Positions 8,415 through 16,734 of a stretch of DNA of 64,000 nt are shown here, one piece after another. Numbering within the stretch: the first letter of the stretch is position 1; every line of letters begins with the position of its first letter. Both the position numbers and the translations under genes were made by a program. The stretch is from Betaproteobacteria bacterium (lineage in GTDB: Bacteria; Pseudomonadota; Gammaproteobacteria; Burkholderiales; Rhodocyclaceae): contig JACQAO010000032.1 in assembly GCA_016194935.1 (NCBI GenBank), positions 1-64,000 of the forward strand, in the 5' to 3' direction. A model generated the notes under the pieces. It saw only the letters and a program-made list of their open reading frames with translations, was not told where the DNA came from and searched no databases.

Positions 8415-9272
8415 ATGGAATTTCCACTGCAAATGGCCGTCGAGGTCGAACGTAATGTGCTGGCCGCACTGGCCGAAGATATCGGCGGCGGCGACTTGAC
8501 TGCCTTGCTCACCCCGGCAGGCCGCACCAGTCATGGCCGGGTAGTCAGCCGCGAAGATGCGCTGCTGTGCGGCACGGCATGGTTCGACGCCTGCTTCAAG
8601 CGTCTCGACCCTGATGCACGCATTACCTGGCAAGCCCGCGACGGCGAGCGTATCGTCGCCGGCCAGACCTTGTGCGAAATCCACGCCGACACCCGCGCCT
8701 TGCTGACCGCCGAACGCTGCGCGCTGAACTTTCTGCAACTACTATCCGGCACCGCCACCACCACGCGCCGCTTCGTCGACGCCATCGCCGGCGCCCGCGC
8801 GAAAATCGTCGACACCCGCAAGACCCTGCCCGGTCTGCGCCTGGCGCAGAAGTATGCAGTCAAAACCGGCGGCGGCCACAACCACCGGCTGGGCCTGTAT
8901 GACGGCATCCTCATCAAGGAGAACCACATCCTCGCCGCTGGCGGCATCCGCCCTGCCCTGATGCAGGCGCGGCAACTGGCGCATGGCGGAGTATTCATCC
9001 AGATCGAAGTGGAAACCCTGGCCCAACTGGATGAAGCCCTGGCGTGCGACGCTGCGATGATACTGCTGGACAACATGACGCTGGAGCAACTCCGCGAATC
9101 GGTCGCCATTAACGCCGAGCGCGCCGAACTGGAGGCCTCCGGCGGCGTCAGCCTGGAGCGCGTGCGGGCCATCGCAGAAACCGGCGTCCATCGCATCTCC
9201 ATCGGCAGCCTGACCAAGGACGTGCGCTCCATCGACCTTTCTCTGCGCCATAGCGAACGCTCAGATCGCTGA
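8415..9272 (+). CDS. nadC: nicotinate-nucleotide pyrophosphorylase (quinolinate phosphoribosyltransferase) NadC
   Basis: NadC converts quinolinate and PRPP to nicotinate mononucleotide in de novo NAD synthesis. The 285-residue frame from ATG 8415 has the usual length. An earlier in-frame start would add about 100 unrelated residues. Motifs include LAEDIGGGDLTA near the N-terminus, the PRPP/substrate-binding DTRKTLPGLR, the KTGGGHNHRLGLYDGILIKENH stretch (Arg, His and Lys contacts) and EVETLAQLDEAL. The C-terminal ASGGVSLERVRAIAETGV is also typical. It is transcribed away from phaC. Confidence 0.97.
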   Translation: MEFPLQMAVEVERNVLAALAEDIGGGDLTALLTPAGRTSHGRVVSREDALLCGTAWFDACFKRLDPDARITWQARDGERIVAGQTLCEIHADTRALLTAERCALNFLQLLSGTATTTRRFVDAIAGARAKIVDTRKTLPGLRLAQKYAVKTGGGHNHRLGLYDGILIKENHILAAGGIRPALMQARQLAHGGVFIQIEVETLAQLDEALACDAAMILLDNMTLEQLRESVAINAERAELEASGGVSLERVRAIAETGVHRISIGSLTKDVRSIDLSLRHSERSDR

Positions 9273-9375
9273 AACGCGCGCTGAAACGCGCTTGCTTTGC
9301 GGATGCGAAAAAGGTATAAATCACCCATTCCGCTGGAAACATAAATACGCGCAGCCAATCAAGGGAGAAGATCAG

Positions 9376-9513
9376 ATGTTGTTCGTCCTCTATTACATCG
9401 CAGCCATCGTCATCATGGTGATGCATTTCACCGGTTTGCTCGCCCGCTTCAATGTCGAATGGCTGGTATTGGTGCTTGCCGCCACGGTCTTCCCGGCAGT
9501 GATCTACCTCTGA
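9376..9513 (+). CDS. small two-helix membrane protein of unknown function
   Basis: A 45-residue hydrophobic protein. It has a strong Shine-Dalgarno sequence (AAGGGAG) before ATG 9376 and a strong terminator right after the stop. Two membrane segments are evident: FVLYYIAAIVIMVMHFTGLL (about residues 3-22) and a second hydrophobic run from VEWLVLVLAATVFP to the C-terminus IYL. The loop between them has Arg-Phe-Asn. I do not recognise a family. It may follow nadC or stand alone. Confidence 0.6.
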   Translation: MLFVLYYIAAIVIMVMHFTGLLARFNVEWLVLVLAATVFPAVIYL

Positions 9514-9534
9514 ATCACCCGGCGCTCCGAAACT

Positions 9535-9566
9535 CAAAAAAGCCACGGCATGCCGTGGCTTTTTTG
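9535..9566. terminator. bidirectional intrinsic terminator
   Basis: A perfect hairpin, AAAAAAGCCACGGCA / TGCCGTGGCTTTTTT, with a T-run on both strands. It follows the 45-residue membrane protein gene on the plus strand and can also stop transcripts from the thrC side. Confidence 0.9.
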
Positions 9567-9574
9567 TCGGACTC

Positions 9575-9720
9575 AGAGCTTGTGAAAAAATCGTAGCGAG
9601 CGGGCCGCAGCGGGGTGCGGACGGAGCACAGCTACCGGAATGTACGTTGTTGTACATGAGGATAGCGAGCACCGCCCAATCCCCGATCCGGCTCGCGCAG
9701 TAGATTTATTCACAAGCTCT
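9575..9720. repeat. 146-bp MITE-like element with terminal inverted repeats
   Basis: The ends are perfect 12-bp inverted repeats, AGAGCTTGTGAA at 9575-9586 and TTCACAAGCTCT at 9709-9720; allowing one mismatch they extend to 17 bp. The inside is non-coding and contains a smaller palindrome, ATGTAC-GTTGTT-GTACAT. The right end supplies the first base of the thrC stop codon triplet on the minus strand. No transposase is present, so it would be a non-autonomous element or a structured repeat. Confidence 0.65.
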
Positions 9721-11171
9721 CAGCGGTGGTGGTTCGGCGGTTCAGTAGTGTGTGCTGCGATGTAATCTTTAATGACCTGGGCATCAGCGGCCAGCACTGC
9801 GAAACGCTGCGGCAGGTCTTCGATGCCTGCCAGAGCGGCTGGCCGCTCCGGCTCCCGGCCAAGCGCCTCACGAATGGTTTCCTCAAATTTCACCGGCAAA
9901 GCCGTCTCCATGCACACCAAAGGCACGCCTGACTCACGTTGCTCCAGGCCGACTTTGAGACCATCTGCGGTATGCGTGTCGATCATCACCTGGTACTGCT
10001 GCCAGACGCGGCGGATGGTGGCCAGGCGGTCGGCGTGGCTGCTGCTGCCGGAGACCATGCCGAACCTGGCGATCCCGGCGAAATGCCTGGCGCCTGAAAG
10101 ATCAAAAGCCCCGCCTGCATCCACTTTGCCCCATAGCTCGCGCACGCTCGCGCCGTCGCGTCCCACCAGGTCGAAAGCGAAACGCTCGAAATTGGAGGCC
10201 TTGGAAATATCCATTGAGGGACTGCTGGTCTGAAAGGTCTGCGCCGTGGCGCGCGGACGGTACACGCCGGTGCGGAAAAATTCGTCGAGCACATCGTTTT
10301 CGTTGGTGGCGAGAATCAGTTTCCTGATCGGCAAGCCCATCATGCGGGCGATGTGGCCGGCGCAGATATTGCCGAAATTACCGGAAGGCACCGCAAAGGA
10401 AACCTGCTCGTCATTGGACTTGGTGGCGGCGAAATATCCTTTGAAGTAATACACGATCTGCGCCGCGACGCGCGCCCAGTTGATCGAATTAACTGTGCCG
10501 ATCCTGTGGCGTTCCTTGAAGGCGTGATCGTTACTGACGTTCTTGACGATGTCCTGGCAGTCGTCGAACACGCCGCGCACGGCGATATTGAAGATATTCG
10601 GGTCTTGCAGCGAAAACATCTGCGCCGTCTGGAAACGGCTCATCTTGCCGTGCGGCGAGAGCATGAAGACGCGGATGCCACGCTTGCCGCGCATCGCATA
10701 CTCCGCCGAAGAGCCGGTATCGCCCGAGGTGGCGCCGAGGATGTTGAGTTCGGCGCCGGACTTGGCGAGCACGTACTCGAACAGATTGCCGAGCAACTGC
10801 ATCGCCATGTCCTTGAAAGCCAGCGTCGGGCCGTTGGAGAGTTCCAACAGATGCAGGCCCGGCGCCAGGGTGCGCAGCGGGGTAATTTCATCGGCAGCGT
10901 CGCCGGGGCGCAGATTGCAATACGTCGCCGCCGTGTAGCTGCGGTCGACCAGCGTTTTGAGATCGCCGGCGGGAATGTCGGTAATGAATTTTTCCAGCAC
11001 CTTGAAGGCCAGCGCGGGATAAGACAACTCACGCCATTCCGTCAGTTCGGCAGAGGTGACGCGCGGATAGCTTTCCGGCAGATACAGGCCGCCATCCGGC
11101 GCAAGCCCAGCAAGCAATATCTCGGTAAAACTTTTCGTCGGCGAATTACCGCGGGTACTCAGGTAGCGCAT
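9720..11171 (-). CDS. thrC: threonine synthase ThrC
   Basis: ThrC (483 residues) is a PLP enzyme converting O-phosphohomoserine to threonine. The start MRYLSTRGN and the PLP lysine motif NGPTLAFKDMAMQ (about residue 110) are typical. ATSGDTGSSAEYAM is the phosphate-binding loop and VPSGNFGNICAG is also present. It lies 3 bp after hom, so both belong to one operon read leftward, alaA-GNAT-hom-thrC. The stop codon abuts the repeat element at 9575-9720, so that element will be in the 3' end of the mRNA. Confidence 0.97.
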   Translation of the reverse strand: MRYLSTRGNSPTKSFTEILLAGLAPDGGLYLPESYPRVTSAELTEWRELSYPALAFKVLEKFITDIPAGDLKTLVDRSYTAATYCNLRPGDAADEITPLRTLAPGLHLLELSNGPTLAFKDMAMQLLGNLFEYVLAKSGAELNILGATSGDTGSSAEYAMRGKRGIRVFMLSPHGKMSRFQTAQMFSLQDPNIFNIAVRGVFDDCQDIVKNVSNDHAFKERHRIGTVNSINWARVAAQIVYYFKGYFAATKSNDEQVSFAVPSGNFGNICAGHIARMMGLPIRKLILATNENDVLDEFFRTGVYRPRATAQTFQTSSPSMDISKASNFERFAFDLVGRDGASVRELWGKVDAGGAFDLSGARHFAGIARFGMVSGSSSHADRLATIRRVWQQYQVMIDTHTADGLKVGLEQRESGVPLVCMETALPVKFEETIREALGREPERPAALAGIEDLPQRFAVLAADAQVIKDYIAAHTTEPPNHHR

Positions 11172-11174
11172 TAT

Positions 11175-12488
11175 TTATCTATCCAGCGCCTCCAGCCGCA
11201 AGCGGATCACCTTGCGCTTCACCACCGGCAGCGCCTCGATTTTCGCAATCGCGGCATCCACCTTTTTTTCCTGGGTGACATGGGTCAGCATGATGATGTC
11301 GGTCTGCTCCTCGTCCGCGTCCGGCTCGCGCTGGATCATGGCGTCGATGGAGATGTCCTGGTCGGCCAGGATGCGGGTAATCTCGGCCAGCACGCCGGGC
11401 TTATCCTCGACGCGCAGGCGCAGGTAGTAGCTGGTCTCCACTTCCGCCAGCGGCAGAATCGGCGTGTTCGCCAGCGCATCCGGCTGAAAGGCCAGGTGCG
11501 GCACGCGGTGCTCGGGATCGGCGGTGTGCATGCGGGTGACATCAACCAGGTCGGCGATCACCGCCGAGGCGGTGGGTTCGGCCCCTGCCCCCTTGCCGTA
11601 GTAGAGCGTGGCGCCAACCGCGTCGCCCTGCACCAGCACGGCGTTCATCGCCCCTTCAACATTGGCGATCAGCCGCCGGGTGGGAATCAGGGTCGGATGC
11701 ACGCGCAGCTCAATGCCGCTCTCCTTGCGCTTGGTAATGCCGAGCAGCTTGATGCGATAACCGAGTTGTTCGGCATATTTAATGTCTGCCGCGTCGAGCC
11801 TGGCGATGCCCTCGATGTGCACCTTGTCGAACTGCATCGGGATGCCGAAGGCGATGGCCGCCATGATGGTCAGCTTGTGCGCAGCATCGACGCCCTCGAT
11901 ATCAAAAGTCGGATCGGCCTCGGCATAACCCAGCCGCTGCGCCTCCTGCAACACCGTGGCGAAGGGCAGGCCCTTGTCGCGCATTTCGGAGAGGATGAAG
12001 TTGGTGGTGCCGTTGATGATGCCGGCGATCCACTGGATGCGGTTGGCGGTGAGCCCCTCGCGCAGCGCCTTGATGATCGGGATGCCGCCTGCCACCGCCG
12101 CCTCGAAGGCCACCATCACCCCCTTCTTTTGTGCGGCGGCGAAAATTTCATTGCCGTGCATGGCCAGCAGCGCCTTGTTGGCGGTGACTACATGTTTGCC
12201 GTTCTCGATAGCCTTCAGCACCAGTTCCTTCGCAATGCCGCAGCCGCCGATCAGCTCGACAACAATATCAACTTCGGGGTCAGCAACCACTGCAAAAGCA
12301 TCGTCGGTGAGGCGCGACTTGCCTTGCGTGACCTGCTGCGCCAGTTTCAGATTCTTGTCGGCGACCACGGATATGCGGATCGGGCGTCCGGCGCGGCGGG
12401 TGATCTCGCTTTCGTTGCGACTGAGCACGGCGTATGTACCACCGCCGACGGTGCCGATGCCGAGAAGTCCTACGTTGATGGGTTTCAT
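11175..12488 (-). CDS. hom: homoserine dehydrogenase Hom
   Basis: A single-function homoserine dehydrogenase (437 residues) reducing aspartate semialdehyde to homoserine, the branch point to threonine and methionine. It starts MKPINVGLLGIGTVGGGT with the Rossmann motif. The catalytic region has GIINGTTNFIL and YAEADPTFDIEGVDAAHKL. A C-terminal ACT domain (from about residue 350, RVEDKPGVLAEIT) should give threonine feedback control. The ATG overlaps the GNAT stop by four bases (ATGA), so an upstream in-frame start is unlikely. Confidence 0.97.
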   Translation of the reverse strand: MKPINVGLLGIGTVGGGTYAVLSRNESEITRRAGRPIRISVVADKNLKLAQQVTQGKSRLTDDAFAVVADPEVDIVVELIGGCGIAKELVLKAIENGKHVVTANKALLAMHGNEIFAAAQKKGVMVAFEAAVAGGIPIIKALREGLTANRIQWIAGIINGTTNFILSEMRDKGLPFATVLQEAQRLGYAEADPTFDIEGVDAAHKLTIMAAIAFGIPMQFDKVHIEGIARLDAADIKYAEQLGYRIKLLGITKRKESGIELRVHPTLIPTRRLIANVEGAMNAVLVQGDAVGATLYYGKGAGAEPTASAVIADLVDVTRMHTADPEHRVPHLAFQPDALANTPILPLAEVETSYYLRLRVEDKPGVLAEITRILADQDISIDAMIQREPDADEEQTDIIMLTHVTQEKKVDAAIAKIEALPVVKRKVIRLRLEALDR

Positions 12489-12952
12489 TTGAGCCTTTTT
12501 CTGAAACTGAACGAGGAAATCGCCATGTCCTCGCGGAAATAAAAACGATGGGCATCCGACCGCTGGGTGCCTGAATCCAGCGCCAGCATGTCGCACGCCT
12601 GTTGCCGCGCGCGCTGTTCCAGATGGCCGAGCAAGGCATGGCCGACACCGCGCGAACGCTGCGTCTGGTCGGTCACCAGATCGTCCACATAGAGCCGCCG
12701 CCCTTCATAGGTGTTCTCGATCAAGCGCCACACCGCCACGCCGCGCACAGCCTCACCCTCGACCGCCACGCTCATGCGCGCGCCGTTGGCGAACACCTGC
12801 GCCAGGCGTCGTGCATAATCGGCGGGCAGGTCGGTGCGCAGTTGGCGGTGGATGGCTTCAGCGCGGGCCAGCCAGCCAGGTTCCGTTACGCCGCCACGAT
12901 CATCGGTTACGTCGATGAGGCGAAATTCAGTTGCCATGACCTCAGTTGCCAT
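12485..12952 (-). CDS. GNAT-family N-acetyltransferase
   Basis: A 155-residue acetyltransferase of the GNAT fold. The acetyl-CoA loop is visible as DQTQRSRGVGHALL (V/I-x-x-x-x-R-G-x-G-x-A type, about residues 95-108), preceded by YVDDLVT and followed by ALDSGTQRSDAHRFYFRE. The substrate is unknown. It is locked into the alaA-hom-thrC operon by overlaps on both sides, so co-regulation with aspartate-family synthesis is likely. The first 15 codons contain a tandem repeat of ATGGCAACTGA, giving two possible ATG starts at 12952 and 12937. Confidence 0.85.
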   Translation of the reverse strand: MATEVMATEFRLIDVTDDRGGVTEPGWLARAEAIHRQLRTDLPADYARRLAQVFANGARMSVAVEGEAVRGVAVWRLIENTYEGRRLYVDDLVTDQTQRSRGVGHALLGHLEQRARQQACDMLALDSGTQRSDAHRFYFREDMAISSFSFRKRLK

Positions 12953-14168
12953 GGCGTTTGCGGTAATGCTCCAGAAAACGCCCGATGCGTTCGATGGCCT
13001 CGGTCAGGTCATCCGCATTGGGCAGGAACACCACCCGGAAGTGATCCGGGCTGGGCCAGTTGAAACCCGTCCCCTGCACCAGTAAAACTTTTTCCGCCTC
13101 CAGAAGTTCCATGATCAATTGCAGATCGTCGGCGACCGGATAAATTTTTGGGTCGAGGCGCGGAAACAGATACAGCGCCGCCTGCGGTTTGGCGCAAGAG
13201 ACACCCGGAATCGCCGTCAGCATTTCCCAGGCCAGGTCGCGCTGGCGCGTCAGGCGTCCGTGCGGCGCCACCAGTTCGTCTATGCTCTGGTGTCCGCCGA
13301 GAGCGGTTTGAATAGCATGCTGGCCCGGCACATTGGAGCACAAGCGCATTGAGGCGAGGATGCCGAGGCCTTCGATGTAGTCCAGCGCGTGCCGCTTTTC
13401 GCCGGAGACCACCATCCAGCCGGCGCGATAACCGCAGGCGCGGTAATTCTTGGAGAGACCGTTGAAGGTAATGAACAACACATCATCGGCCAGGCTGGCG
13501 ATGGAGCTATGCTGGCGGCCGTCATACAACACCTTGTCGTAAATCTCGTCGGCGAACACAATCAATTGGTGCTGGCGGGCGATCTCGACGATTTCTTTCA
13601 GCAGCGCGTCCGGGTACAACGCGCCGGTCGGATTGTTCGGGTTGATGACGACGATGGCGCGGGTCTGGGGGGTAATCTTGGCGCGGATGTCGTCCAGATC
13701 AGGCAGCCAGCCGGCGCCTTCGTCGCACAGATAGTGGCGCGGCGTGCCGCCGGAAAGACTCACCGCCGCAGTCCACAGCGGGTAGTCGGGCATCGGCAAC
13801 AGCACCTCGTCGCCATTGTTCAGCAACGCCTGCATGGCCAGGACGATCAGCTCGGACACGCCGTTGCCCAGGTAAATATCTTCGATGCTCACGCCGGTAA
13901 TGGCTTTCTGCTGACAGTAGTGCATCACTGCCTTGCGTGCGGCGAACAGTCCCTTGGAATCCGAATAGCCCGATGCATCGCGCAGGTTGTGAATCACATC
14001 GACGACGATCTCTTCCGGCGCTTCAAAACCAAACGAGGCGGGGTTGCCGATGTTGAGCTTGATGATGCGATGGCCGTCTTCTTCCATCTGCCTGGCGCGG
14101 CCCAGCACCGGGCCTCGGATGTCATAGCAGACGTTGGAGAGCTTGGCGGATTTCAATACCGGTTGCAT
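12942..14168 (-). CDS. alaA: alanine-synthesising aminotransferase AlaA
   Basis: A class I PLP aminotransferase (408 residues from ATG 14168). It matches E. coli AlaA over its whole length from memory, including KLSNVCYDIRGPVL at the start, NPNNPTGALY, ADEIYDKVLYDG, and the PLP lysine in FNGLSKNYRACGYRAGW. AlaA makes alanine from pyruvate and glutamate. It is the first gene of the alaA-GNAT-hom-thrC run, an order common in betaproteobacteria. The frame stays open 42 bases further to a GTG, but family alignment favours the ATG. No strong Shine-Dalgarno sequence is seen. Confidence 0.95.
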   Translation of the reverse strand: MQPVLKSAKLSNVCYDIRGPVLGRARQMEEDGHRIIKLNIGNPASFGFEAPEEIVVDVIHNLRDASGYSDSKGLFAARKAVMHYCQQKAITGVSIEDIYLGNGVSELIVLAMQALLNNGDEVLLPMPDYPLWTAAVSLSGGTPRHYLCDEGAGWLPDLDDIRAKITPQTRAIVVINPNNPTGALYPDALLKEIVEIARQHQLIVFADEIYDKVLYDGRQHSSIASLADDVLFITFNGLSKNYRACGYRAGWMVVSGEKRHALDYIEGLGILASMRLCSNVPGQHAIQTALGGHQSIDELVAPHGRLTRQRDLAWEMLTAIPGVSCAKPQAALYLFPRLDPKIYPVADDLQLIMELLEAEKVLLVQGTGFNWPSPDHFRVVFLPNADDLTEAIERIGRFLEHYRKRHGN

Positions 14169-14342
14169 TAGAGCCGACCATCCTTTCTGGATATTTTCAC
14201 GAGTTTTCACGAACTTTCACGCACCGCGCGCCGCCTAACGGCTGTGGGCCGACGCAAAGAAGCTATAATCTTACCGAACCCGACAGCATGCCGCAAACCA
14301 ATCAATCACTGCGGTTAGCCGATTTCTCCTCTTTCCGGTGTT

Positions 14343-14714
14343 ATGAAACTTCACCTTGACCGTCCCGCCGGCCTGAATATCGTCACCGCGATTGGCGATG
14401 GCTATGTCGAAATCAACGGCCAGCGCCATGACAACAGTCTGCTCTTGCTGCCGCAACAGATCGAACCGGGCTGGGGCGCGGCGGGCTTCGAAGCGCTGAG
14501 CGAAACTGATTTCGCCAGCATCGCTGCACCCGGCTGCGAAGTCCTGCTGTTCGGCACCGGTCGCAAACAGCGCTTCCCTCATCCGTCGCTGCTACGACCA
14601 TTGATGGCTGCGCGCATCGGCATCGAAGTGATGGACACCGCCGCCGCCTGCCGCACTTACAACATTCTTGTAGCGGAAGGCCGCAATGTAGCCGCCGCGC
14701 TGCTGTTCGACTGA
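14343..14714 (+). CDS. Mth938-like (DUF498) domain protein
   Basis: A 123-residue protein of the Mth938/NDUFAF3-like family (DUF498). Typical blocks are GDGYVEINGQRHDNSLLLLP and CEVLLFGTGRKQRFP near residue 70, then GIEVMDTAAACRTYNILVAEGR. The bacterial function is unknown; a mitochondrial relative helps assemble complex I. A TATAAT box lies at 14264-14269, about 75 bases upstream. Its stop overlaps the arnT start (ATGA), so the aminoarabinose genes that follow are probably on the same transcript. Confidence 0.88.
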   Translation: MKLHLDRPAGLNIVTAIGDGYVEINGQRHDNSLLLLPQQIEPGWGAAGFEALSETDFASIAAPGCEVLLFGTGRKQRFPHPSLLRPLMAARIGIEVMDTAAACRTYNILVAEGRNVAAALLFD

Positions 14715-16366
14715 TGACCACGCGCGGCAAATCCGGCATGCTGCTGCTTCTGCTGGCGATCTTCGCCGCCCTCTGGTTCGGCACGCTCGAATACCGCAAG
14801 CTGATTAAACCGGACGAGGGCCGCTATGCCGAAATTCCCCGCGAAATGGTGGCGAGTGGCGACTGGCTGACGCCGCGCCTCAACGACATCAAATATTTTG
14901 AAAAACCCGCCCTGCAATATTGGGCTACCGCCACTGCCTATGTTCTGTTCGGCGAACACCAATGGACGGCGCGGCTGTGGAGCGCACTCACCGGCTTCCT
15001 CGGCATCCTGGTCACGGGTTTCGCGGTACGCCGGCTGTGGGGCGGAGCCGCCGGGCTATATGCCGCCTGCGTACTGGGCAGCAGCCTGTTGTGGGTGATG
15101 ATCGGCCACGTCAATACTCTCGATATGGGCGTGAGTTTTTTCCTTTCCAGCGCCGTGTTCGGCTTTGTCCTGGCGCAACGCGATGATGCGACACCACGGG
15201 AAAACCGCAACTGGATGTGGCTGACCTGGCTGGCGCTGGCGTTGTCGGTATTGAGCAAAGGGTTGATCGGGCTGGTGCTGCCGTTCGCCACCCTGCTTGG
15301 CTACTCGTTGTGGCAACGTGATTTCACCCTGTGGCGGCGGCTGCATTTGCTCTCCGGGCTGGCGCTGTTGCTGGCCGTCACCGCGCCGTGGTTCATCGCG
15401 GTGTCGCTGGCGAATCCGGAATTCGCCCGCTTCTTCTTCATCCACGAACACTTTGAACGCTTCCTCACCAAAGTGCATGGCCGCTACCAGCCGGTCTGGT
15501 ACTTCCTGCCGGTGCTGCTGGCCGGCATGCTGCCCTGGCTGACGGCTATCTTCGCCATGGCGCGGCGCAGCTTCCAGCGCGACCCGCACAGCCGCTTCCA
15601 GCCGCGCCGCTTCCTGCTGTTGTGGTGCCTGGTGGTATTCGGTTTCTTTTCGGTGTCCGACTCCAAGCTCGCGTCCTACATCCTGCCGCTGTTTCCGGCG
15701 CTGGCGGCGCTGATCGGCGTGTATCTCGCCGAACTAAGCCAGCGCGATGCACGCGCCTTGCGCTGGCACGCCTTGCCGATAATCGCTTTGGCCGTTCTGT
15801 GCCTGCTCCTCGCGCCGCAGGCCGTGGAGATGAGCAGCCCCGAAGTGCCGCAGGAACTTTATGCCGATTATGTTCCCTGGCTGCTTGGCGCCAGCGCCAC
15901 ACTCCTGGTCGGTGCGCTGGCGGCTTTCTGCTTCGCCTGGTTCGCCCGGCCATTGCCCAGCGTACTCAGCCTCGCCTTTGGCGGCATGCTGTTTGCCCAG
16001 TTGATTCTGCTCGGCCTGGACACCCTGGCGCCTGCCAACTCCGCCTACCGGATCGTCGAACGCATCCGCGATCAGGTCAAACCCGATGTGCCTTTCTTCA
16101 GCGTCAATACCTACGACCAGACCCTGCCCTTCTATCTCAAGCGCACGGTGACCCTGGTCGGCTACAAAGACGAACTCGGTTTCGGCATCGAACATGAGCC
16201 GCACAAGTTCATTCCCGACCTGGCGAGTTTCGAGAAAATCTGGCGCGCCGCACCGCAAGCCTGGGCGCTGATGGGTCCGGACACCTACCAACAACTCCTC
16301 GCAGCGGGACTGCCGATGCATCTGGCCGCCCAGGACACCCGCCGCATCATTGTGAGAAAACCATGA
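14714..16366 (+). CDS. arnT: ArnT-type glycosyltransferase (lipid A aminoarabinose transferase)
   Basis: An inner-membrane GT-C enzyme (550 residues) of the ArnT/PMT family. ArnT moves 4-amino-4-deoxy-L-arabinose from undecaprenyl phosphate to lipid A in the periplasm, lowering its negative charge and giving polymyxin resistance. The first periplasmic loop has the expected KPDEGRYAEIPREM with catalytic Asp/Glu, then GDWLTPRLNDIKYFEKPALQ. About 11-13 hydrophobic segments follow, and a short periplasmic C-terminal domain ends the protein. Downstream genes for the same pathway support the assignment. Confidence 0.92.
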   Translation: MTTRGKSGMLLLLLAIFAALWFGTLEYRKLIKPDEGRYAEIPREMVASGDWLTPRLNDIKYFEKPALQYWATATAYVLFGEHQWTARLWSALTGFLGILVTGFAVRRLWGGAAGLYAACVLGSSLLWVMIGHVNTLDMGVSFFLSSAVFGFVLAQRDDATPRENRNWMWLTWLALALSVLSKGLIGLVLPFATLLGYSLWQRDFTLWRRLHLLSGLALLLAVTAPWFIAVSLANPEFARFFFIHEHFERFLTKVHGRYQPVWYFLPVLLAGMLPWLTAIFAMARRSFQRDPHSRFQPRRFLLLWCLVVFGFFSVSDSKLASYILPLFPALAALIGVYLAELSQRDARALRWHALPIIALAVLCLLLAPQAVEMSSPEVPQELYADYVPWLLGASATLLVGALAAFCFAWFARPLPSVLSLAFGGMLFAQLILLGLDTLAPANSAYRIVERIRDQVKPDVPFFSVNTYDQTLPFYLKRTVTLVGYKDELGFGIEHEPHKFIPDLASFEKIWRAAPQAWALMGPDTYQQLLAAGLPMHLAAQDTRRIIVRKP

Positions 16367-16734
16367 ATGCCATCAGCTTAGGCTTAGTCCTCGCCGGCGT
16401 GCTGCTCAACGCCGCCGCCCAGAACCTGCTCAAGGCCGGCACCAATGCCGTCGGGCATTTCGAATTCCATCTCGACAATGCCGTTCAAGTTGGCCTCAAG
16501 CTGGCGATGGAGCCGCACATCCTCGGCGGCATGGCCTGTTACGCAGTGAGCCTGGTGGTGTGGATCATGGCACTGTCGCGGGTACCGGTGAGCATCGCCT
16601 ACCCGATGATTTCGATTGGCTATGTCATCACCGCCTTCGTCGCCTGGCAGTGGCTCGGTGAAGACCTCACCGCGCAAAAATTGATCGGCATCAGCTTTAT
16701 CATGGTGGGTGTTTTCCTGGTGGCGCGCTCATGA
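16363..16734 (+). CDS. small EamA/SMR-type carrier, ArnE/ArnF-like
   Basis: A 123-residue protein with four membrane segments of the small multidrug resistance/EamA type. In E. coli, ArnE and ArnF form a flippase that moves undecaprenyl-phosphate-aminoarabinose across the inner membrane. Here one gene sits between arnT and arnB, overlapping both by four bases (ATGA). It may act as a homodimer. Blocks such as ISIAYPMISIGYVITA match the conserved EamA core in outline. No second subunit gene is seen in the window. Confidence 0.85.
   Translation: MNAISLGLVLAGVLLNAAAQNLLKAGTNAVGHFEFHLDNAVQVGLKLAMEPHILGGMACYAVSLVVWIMALSRVPVSIAYPMISIGYVITAFVAWQWLGEDLTAQKLIGISFIMVGVFLVARS

Noticed and set aside
10353-12542. 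A 729-residue plus-strand open frame
   Set aside because: It runs antisense to thrC and hom, whose conserved motifs are clear on the minus strand. GC-rich third positions create such long shadow frames.
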